Assembly: GCA_959600905.1 (NCBI GenBank)
Contig: CAUGNO010000008.1
Location: 1-64,000 of the forward strand
From: UMGS1975 sp959600905
Lineage (GTDB): Bacteria; Bacillota; Clostridia; Christensenellales; QAND01
Direction: 5' to 3'
Length of the DNA: 64,000 nucleotides
Shown here: positions 58,884-64,000 of the stretch, one piece after another
How the letters are laid out: the number at the start of each line of letters is the position of its first letter
Numbering within the stretch: the first letter of the stretch is position 1
The notes under the pieces: generated by a model
Told to the model about the DNA's origin: nothing
The model's database searches: none
Seen by the model: the letters and a program-made list of their open reading frames with translations, nothing else
Program-made: the position numbers and the translations under genes

Positions 58884-60836
58884 TTACATGAACAGCGGGG
58901 CGAACACCAACGCTACGATGCTCATCAACTTGATGAGGATGTTCATAGCCGGGCCAGAAGTATCCTTGAACGGATCGCCGACGGTATCGCCGATGACAGC
59001 CGCCTTGTGTGCTTCAGAGCCTTTGCCGCCATGTGCACCGGATTCAATGTATTTTTTGGCATTGTCCCAAGCGCCGCCCGCATTGGCCATCTGAATGGCA
59101 ACCAATACGCCGGTCAGCGTTGCGCCGACCAGCAAACCAGCCAGAGAGGCAGGCCCAAGCAGAACGCCCAACAGAATCGGAGCAATGATGGCAATGGCGC
59201 CGGGGAGGATCATTTCACGGAGTGCCGCGCGGGTAGAAATATCTACGCAAGCGCTGTAATCCGGTTTATCGGTTCCCTCCATGATGCCGGGCTTTTCACG
59301 GAACTGGCGGCGAACCTCTTCGATCATCTTGTTGGCAGCCTTGCTGACGGAATCGATGGTCAACGCAGCAAACAGGAAGCTCAGCATACCACCCACGAAC
59401 AAGCCCACGATCACGGTCGGATCCAAAAAGTCTACCGTAGAGAGATTGGTTGTGGTGGCATAGCTGGAGAACAAGGCCAGCGCCGTCAAAGCAGCAGACC
59501 CAATGGAGAAGCCTTTACCGATGGCAGCAGTGGTGTTGCCTACGGAATCGAGGTGGTCGGTAATTTCGCGGATCTCATCCGGCAGTTCGCTCATTTCCGC
59601 AATGCCGCCTGCGTTGTCCGCAACCGGGCCGTAGGCGTCGACGGCAATGGTGATGCCTACAGTAGAAAGCATGCCGACAGCCGCCAGCGCTACGCCGTAC
59701 AAGCCGGCAAACTCACTGGAAACATACACGGCAATGGCGATGATCAAAATCGGAACCACAACGGATTTCAAACCAATGGCATAGCCGGACAGGATCGTCG
59801 TAGCCGGGCCGGTTTCGCTCTGCTCGCCAATGCGTTTTACAGGCTTATAATCCGCAGAGGTGTAATATTCCGTTGCAACGCCGATGACCAAGCCGGACAC
59901 GACACCGGAGATGATCGCGTAGAACAGATTCAGGTCTACATTCTGGCACAGGAAGAACGAAGCAACGATCATCAGCGCACTGGACAGATACGTGCCCATG
60001 TTCAGCGAACGCTGCGGGTTGGTGCCGCCAACGAGCTTTACGAACAAAATGCCGATGATGGAGCTGGCGATACCAGCAGCCACCAGCAGAAGCGTCAGCG
60101 AAATGCCGGTAGATTTGATAGCAATATACCCCAGCATCATCGCAGAAATGATAGCGCCTACATAGCTTTCAAACAGGTCTGCACCCATGCCGGCTACGTC
60201 GCCGACGTTATCACCGACGTTGTCCGCAATTACGGCCGGGTTGCGCGGATCGTCTTCCGGAATGCCAGCTTCTACCTTACCGACCAAGTCGGCCCCCACG
60301 TCAGCAGCTTTGGTGTAAATACCGCCGCCAACACGGCAGAACAGCGCAATGGAGCTGGCCCCCAGGGAAAAGCCCATGATGATATCCGTATCCTGGAAAA
60401 TCATGTACAGAGCCGTCAGGCCCAAAGCGCCCAGGCCGACAACCGCCAAGCCCAACACGGCGCCGCCGGAAAACGCTACATCCAACGCAGCCTTTAGGCC
60501 TTTGGAAGCGCTTTGTGCGGTACGCACGTTGCTCTTGGTCGCGGATTTCATCCCAAAGAAACCGGCTGCAATGGAAAACAGCGCGCCGACGACAAAGCAT
60601 ACGGCCGTTTCCCAGCCAAGCCCTGCGATGAGGAGAACGGCGAACATCACAACGATGAACACAGCCAAAATGCTGTACTGACGGCGCAGGTACGCCATCG
60701 CGCCTTCGCTGATATAGCCAGCGATCTCTTCCATCCGCGGGTTGGTCACTTTGATGGATGCGTTGCGCAGGTATAGGCCGAGCGCCAGAATCAGCGCCAG
60801 CACTGCACAACCGATTACAATTACGTAATCTGTCAA
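58884..60836 (-). CDS. hppA: Membrane-bound ion-translocating pyrophosphatase
   Basis: A 650-residue integral membrane pyrophosphatase with about 16 helices. DVGADLVGKVEAGIPEDDPRNPAVIADNVGDNVGDVAGMGAD is the catalytic signature (split by short variations). GNTTAAIGKGFSIGSAALTAL has Ala-Ile-Gly rather than the Lys of K+-independent forms, so it should be K+-dependent. It pumps H+ or Na+ using pyrophosphate, and the choice is not decided by this sequence. The start is TTG 60836 behind GAGGTG. A GTG at 60845 is the alternative. Confidence 0.93.
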   Translation of the reverse strand: MTDYVIVIGCAVLALILALGLYLRNASIKVTNPRMEEIAGYISEGAMAYLRRQYSILAVFIVVMFAVLLIAGLGWETAVCFVVGALFSIAAGFFGMKSATKSNVRTAQSASKGLKAALDVAFSGGAVLGLAVVGLGALGLTALYMIFQDTDIIMGFSLGASSIALFCRVGGGIYTKAADVGADLVGKVEAGIPEDDPRNPAVIADNVGDNVGDVAGMGADLFESYVGAIISAMMLGYIAIKSTGISLTLLLVAAGIASSIIGILFVKLVGGTNPQRSLNMGTYLSSALMIVASFFLCQNVDLNLFYAIISGVVSGLVIGVATEYYTSADYKPVKRIGEQSETGPATTILSGYAIGLKSVVVPILIIAIAVYVSSEFAGLYGVALAAVGMLSTVGITIAVDAYGPVADNAGGIAEMSELPDEIREITDHLDSVGNTTAAIGKGFSIGSAALTALALFSSYATTTNLSTVDFLDPTVIVGLFVGGMLSFLFAALTIDSVSKAANKMIEEVRRQFREKPGIMEGTDKPDYSACVDISTRAALREMILPGAIAIIAPILLGVLLGPASLAGLLVGATLTGVLVAIQMANAGGAWDNAKKYIESGAHGGKGSEAHKAAVIGDTVGDPFKDTSGPAMNILIKLMSIVALVFAPLFM

Positions 60837-60900
60837 AATACTCACCTCACGTAAATTTTTACGGCAATGCCGCAAGAAACATAATAAACTGGATTGGTAT

Positions 60901-60929
60901 ATCATACATAATTTCTTATGGTTTGTCCA
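60901..60929 (-). promoter_or_regulatory. Promoter of hppA
   Basis: On the minus strand, TGGACA (60924-60929), 17 bases, then TATGAT (60901-60906). Confidence 0.6.
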
Positions 60930-60950
60930 CATTTAAGACAAAAATTGATG

Positions 60951-61436
60951 CTATAAACGCTTATCAAAATACAGTGTATCCAGATCTCGGCCAAATTTTG
61001 TTGCGTCAAAGGTTTTTTGACCCGCATAGATGTACCCCAGTGCAGTAAACGCAGCCTGCGACGTTTTGTTTTCCGTGCAGATGGTGGCGCGTATTTTGGG
61101 GTAGCCGTAGGCACGCGCCATTTCCTCCCCATGTAGAATCAGCTGCCGGCCATATCCCCTGCCAGTATGCTGGGGCAGCAGGTACACTGCAATGGTGCAA
61201 AAACGGCGCATCAACGAAAACGCAGGAGAAACATGCACATAACCTATGACATACGGCCCTAGGGTTCCTACCGCCGAAAGATGCCCCTTACCGGTAAACA
61301 AGCGCTCCATATATTCCGGCGTGGGGGCCTTATTATAATAGGTATATACTGTATTCAATGCATAGTAACCATACAGCGAGGCCAGGGGCTCATAGTCGTC
61401 CTGGCACACGGGACGGATCACCATGGAAGAGTTCAT
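60951..61436 (-). CDS. GNAT family N-acetyltransferase
   Basis: A 161-residue acetyltransferase. IRPVCQDDYEPLASLY opens the fold, LLPQHTGRGYGRQLILHGEEMARAYG holds the acetyl-CoA loop (QHTGRGYG), and ICTENKTSQAAFTALGYIYAGQKTFDATKFGRDLDTLYF the substrate end with the typical N-S-A-F pattern. The substrate may be an amine, a peptide or an antibiotic; nothing decides this. It lies divergent from alaS with back-to-back promoters. Confidence 0.9.
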   Translation of the reverse strand: MNSSMVIRPVCQDDYEPLASLYGYYALNTVYTYYNKAPTPEYMERLFTGKGHLSAVGTLGPYVIGYVHVSPAFSLMRRFCTIAVYLLPQHTGRGYGRQLILHGEEMARAYGYPKIRATICTENKTSQAAFTALGYIYAGQKTFDATKFGRDLDTLYFDKRL

Positions 61437-61495
61437 TGCAAGCTGCCTTCCTTTCCCCGGTCGCTTTACGCCGCGCGGCCTTTCAAAACCGTATT

Positions 61496-61525
61496 ATTAT
61501 ACCATGAAAAGGCTGTGGATACCAA
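61496..61525 (-). promoter_or_regulatory. Promoter of the GNAT gene
   Basis: On the minus strand, TTGGTA (61520-61525), 18 bases, then TATAAT (61496-61501), with a TG extended -10. Confidence 0.55.
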
Positions 61526-61535
61526 CCTCAGTGCA

Positions 61536-61565
61536 TTGACAGGCCGTATGTCGGCTGGGTATAAT
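61536..61565 (+). promoter_or_regulatory. Promoter of alaS
   Basis: A perfect TTGACA (61536-61541), 18 bases, then a perfect TATAAT (61560-61565). Its -35 lies ten bases from the -35 of the divergent GNAT promoter. Confidence 0.8.
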
Positions 61566-61615
61566 CATTATTACGAAAAAAACTGAATTTCAGTGGGGAT
61601 AGAGAGGGAAATACG

Positions 61616-63415
61616 ATGAAACAGCTGACCAGTGAACAACTGCGCACCATGTATCTGGAATTTTTCAAAAGCAAAGGACATGCCCTGATCCCGGGGGCGA
61701 GCCTGATCCCGGAGAACGACCCGACGGTGCTTTTCACCACTGCCGGCATGCACCCGCTAGTGCCATATCTGCTGGGGGCCAAGCACCCTATGGGCACCAG
61801 GCTGACAGACGTGCAAAAGTGTGTACGCACCGGGGATATCGACGAAGTGGGCGACAATTCGCACTGCACCTTTTTTGAGATGCTCGGCAACTGGTCGCTG
61901 GGAGATTACTTTAAAAAGGAAGCCATTGAATGGTCCTGGGAATTTTTGACCAGCCCGGATTATTTGGGCTTGGACCCGGAGCATCTGGCAGTTTCGGTTT
62001 TTGCGGGCGATGAGCATGCGCCGCGTGATGAGGAATCCTATGAGCATTGGCGGCGGATGGGCCTGCCGGAGGACCGTATCTTCTTCCTGCCAAAAGAGAA
62101 CAACTGGTGGGGCCCGGCGGGCATCACAGGCCCCTGCGGCCCGGATACCGAGATGTTCCTGATTACCGATAAGGAGCCCTGCGGACCGGATTGTTCGCCG
62201 GCTTGCGACTGTGGGCGCTATTTGGAAATTTGGAACGATGTATTTATGGAATACAATAAACAAGCGGATGGCAGTTACCTGCCGCTGGAGCAGAAAAACG
62301 TGGATACCGGCATGGGCCTGGATCGCACCATCGCCGTGCTGCAAGGCGCGCCTTGCGTCTATGAATCGGATGTTTTCCGCCCAATCATTACCAAAATTGA
62401 GGCGTTGTCCGGCCGCAAATATGAAGAAGGCGGCGAGGTGCAGCGGGCCATTCGCATCATCGCCGATCATATCCGCTGCGCTGCCTTTATCATGGGCGAT
62501 GACAAAGGCATGGCGCCCAGCAACGTGGACCAAGGCTATGTGCTGCGCCGTTTGATTCGCCGTGCCGTGCGGTTCGGCATGCAGATTGGCATGCCGGAGC
62601 ACGCGCTGGAAGAGGTGGCCAAATCCGTCATTGAAAAATACAAGGATGCGTATCCGGAATTGGTGCGCAATCAGGCTTTTGTGCTTACAGAGCTCAACCG
62701 CGAAGAGGCCAAATTTGCCAAGACGCTCAAACAAGGCACCAAGGAATTTGAAAAGCTGATCCGCCAGCTGGAAGGCAAGACAACGCAGATCGATGGCGCG
62801 CAGGCGTTCCATCTATACGATACCTTTGGATTCCCCATTGAGCTCACCGTAGAAATGGCAGCGGAAAAGGGCTATACCGTAGATGAAAAAGGCTTTGAAG
62901 AGAAGTTTGCAGAGCATAAGAAAAAATCGCAGGCCGGCTCTACCCAGCGCTTTAAGGGCGGCCTTGCGGATACGACGGAGGCTTCGGCACAGCTGCATAC
63001 GGCAACCCATCTGCTGCTGGCCTCTCTGCGCAAGCTGCTGGGAGATGATATCTATCAGCGCGGCAGCAACATTACGGCGGAGCGTTTGCGCTTTGACTTT
63101 AACTTTGGCCGCAAGGTGACCAGAGAAGAGCTGGATCAAATCGAGGAAATGGTCAACGATGCCATTCGCCGCGATCTACCCATAACCTGTGAGGAGATGA
63201 CGGTGGACGAGGCCAGGGCGCAGGGCGCGCTGGGTATCTTCAATGATAAATACGGCGAACGCGTCAAGGTATACACCATCGGCGATGTCAGCAAGGAGAT
63301 CTGCGGCGGTCCGCATGCCGGACGCACCAGCGAATTGGGGCGGTTTAAGATCAAAAAAGAGGAGAGCTCCTCTTCCGGGGTGCGCCGTATCAAGGCTGTT
63401 TTGATTCATGAATAA
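61616..63415 (+). CDS. alaS: Alanyl-tRNA synthetase, short form lacking the C-terminal domain
   Basis: A 599-residue AlaRS, against about 870-880 in the usual bacterial enzyme. The class II catalytic core (FFKSKGHALIPGASLIPENDPTVLFTTAGM) and tRNA-recognition helices are complete, and the editing domain follows with HTATH (about 460) and CGGPHAGRT (about 562). The C-terminal DHHA1/C-Ala part is missing, and the gene ends normally at a stop with a terminator. Mischarged tRNA proofreading should work, but tRNA binding may be weaker or helped by a partner. The leader is about 40 bases with no T-box. Confidence 0.93.
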   Translation: MKQLTSEQLRTMYLEFFKSKGHALIPGASLIPENDPTVLFTTAGMHPLVPYLLGAKHPMGTRLTDVQKCVRTGDIDEVGDNSHCTFFEMLGNWSLGDYFKKEAIEWSWEFLTSPDYLGLDPEHLAVSVFAGDEHAPRDEESYEHWRRMGLPEDRIFFLPKENNWWGPAGITGPCGPDTEMFLITDKEPCGPDCSPACDCGRYLEIWNDVFMEYNKQADGSYLPLEQKNVDTGMGLDRTIAVLQGAPCVYESDVFRPIITKIEALSGRKYEEGGEVQRAIRIIADHIRCAAFIMGDDKGMAPSNVDQGYVLRRLIRRAVRFGMQIGMPEHALEEVAKSVIEKYKDAYPELVRNQAFVLTELNREEAKFAKTLKQGTKEFEKLIRQLEGKTTQIDGAQAFHLYDTFGFPIELTVEMAAEKGYTVDEKGFEEKFAEHKKKSQAGSTQRFKGGLADTTEASAQLHTATHLLLASLRKLLGDDIYQRGSNITAERLRFDFNFGRKVTREELDQIEEMVNDAIRRDLPITCEEMTVDEARAQGALGIFNDKYGERVKVYTIGDVSKEICGGPHAGRTSELGRFKIKKEESSSSGVRRIKAVLIHE

Positions 63416-63426
63416 AGCAAGGCGGG

Positions 63427-63453
63427 AAAAGGACCTGAATCAGGTCCTTTTTT
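63427..63453 (+). terminator. Terminator of alaS
   Basis: An AAAAGGACCTGAATCAGGTCCTTTTTT hairpin just after the stop codon. Confidence 0.85.
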
Positions 63454-63516
63454 GCTTGTATAAAATGGAAAAATTGGATATGCTAAACACGGAGTGCCAA
63501 GGGGAGGGGGAGGCGT

Positions 63517-64000
63517 ATGAAAACATTAAGCGCTTTCGATATTATTGGGCCAAGAATGATGGGCCCCAGCAGCTCTCATACGGCTGGGGCTGCGCGGCTG
63601 GCGAAGATTGCGGGCCGTATCGGCGGGCCGGAGGTCTGTTCGGTCGTATTTACGCTCTATGGCTCTTTTGCAAAGACATACAAAGGCCATGGTACGGATA
63701 AGGCGTTGGTGGCTGGTATCCTGGGCATGGAACCGGATGACGAACGCTTGCCGGATTCCTTTGCCATTGCCCAGCAGTCGGGTTTAGAGATCCGCTGGAT
63801 ATTGTCGGAGGAAACCAAGCCACACCCCAACACCGTGCGCATTGAAACGAGCAACAGAGGCGGAAAGAGCTCCTCCGTCGTGGGGGAGTCCATCGGCGGG
63901 GGGAATCTTGTAATCACAAACATCAACGGTATAGAGGTAGAGATTACCGGAGAATACCCGACAATGATCGTGGACCATACGGACGAACCCGGCGTGGTGG
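63517..64000 (+). CDS. sdaAB: L-serine dehydratase beta subunit (partial, runs off the window)
   Basis: The first 161 residues of an iron-sulfur L-serine ammonia-lyase beta chain, which with the alpha chain converts serine to pyruvate and ammonia. FDIIGPRMMGPSSSHTAGAARLAKIAGRIGG is the diagnostic start (split by normal variation), followed by GHGTDKALVAGILGMEPDD and an ACT-like end beginning GGGNLVITNING. A long GGGGAGGGGGAGG ribosome site precedes the ATG. The alpha subunit gene would be expected to the right. Confidence 0.9.
   Translation, partial: MKTLSAFDIIGPRMMGPSSSHTAGAARLAKIAGRIGGPEVCSVVFTLYGSFAKTYKGHGTDKALVAGILGMEPDDERLPDSFAIAQQSGLEIRWILSEETKPHPNTVRIETSNRGGKSSSVVGESIGGGNLVITNINGIEVEITGEYPTMIVDHTDEPGVV

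Noticed and set aside
59007..60497. A 496-residue open frame on the plus strand opposite hppA
   Set aside because: It is the antisense of hppA, with biased Gln/Arg/Gly/Ala composition, no ribosome site and no family similarity.
61566..61615. T-box leader for alaS (and likewise for leuS and metG)
   Set aside because: The leaders are about 35-60 bases, too short for a T-box.
61757..62812. A 351-residue open frame opposite alaS
   Set aside because: Antisense to alaS, with biased composition.
1..64000. tRNA genes, rRNA, CRISPR arrays, insertion sequences or prophage
   Set aside because: None was found by reading both strands. This is not a substitute for tRNAscan or ISfinder searches.

Overview
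This is a chromosomal segment of a low-GC-phylum (Firmicutes), Clostridia-type bacterium with a fairly GC-balanced genome. The evidence is the gene set: AddAB rather than RecBCD, both ParB and a Noc paralogue, WalJ, RlmH, SpmA/SpmB, a Myb-type RsfA-like regulator, DUF951, DUF5711, YugP and LrgAB. SpmAB and the RsfA-like gene suggest a spore-forming lineage. Species and genus cannot be told from the window. There is no sign of phage, transposon, CRISPR array, tRNA or rRNA, so this is mainly core genome close to the replication origin.

Layout. 1-220: a leftward promoter at the edge and a tight cluster of four DnaA-box-like sequences, possibly part of an origin or a dnaA control region. 225-6183 (leftward): a mini-rubredoxin, a membrane zinc-ribbon protein, then a cassette of CotH kinase with three lamin-tail domains, a VTC-type polyphosphate polymerase, a DUF4956 membrane protein and a metallo-beta-lactamase-fold protein. 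6242-12968: addB-addA. 13128-21359: a degenerate 2H phosphoesterase, soluble pyrophosphatase, a membrane-anchored solute-binding protein, rpsF-ssb-rpsR, a lipoprotein, DUF951-signal peptidase, an alpha/beta hydrolase, and dagK-cca. 21513-23385 (rightward): DUF5711-cvpA.

23395-33570 is the classical origin-proximal block: parS, parB-parA, parS, noc, and the rpmH-rnpA-yidD-yidC-jag-mnmE-mnmG-rsmG operon. It is driven by a perfect consensus sigma-A promoter, but dnaA is not beside rpmH. 33771-42208 (rightward): murA, walJ, rlmH, spmAB, comB, and a metG-tatD-radical SAM-cupin run. 42251-47153 (leftward): a frameshifted carboxylesterase, a glyoxalase-II-like hydrolase, aspartate kinase, DUF1015. 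47318-50766: leuS and a PHP phosphatase. 50830-55057 (leftward): a Ca2+-type P-type ATPase with a riboswitch-like attenuated leader, a lipoprotein and the RsfA-like regulator. 55315-64000: an unrecognised protein, YugP, an lrgAB operon, a membrane-bound pyrophosphatase, a GNAT acetyltransferase, a short alanyl-tRNA synthetase and the start of sdaAB.

Themes. Chromosome maintenance is compact here (ParAB/parS, Noc, AddAB, SSB). Polyphosphate and pyrophosphate handling recurs (VTC polymerase, soluble PPase, membrane PPase). Initiation at TTG is common. The least understood elements are the CotH-VTC-DUF4956 cassette, the RNA leader of the P-type ATPase, the catalytically broken 2H protein, and the origin-like sequence at the left edge.
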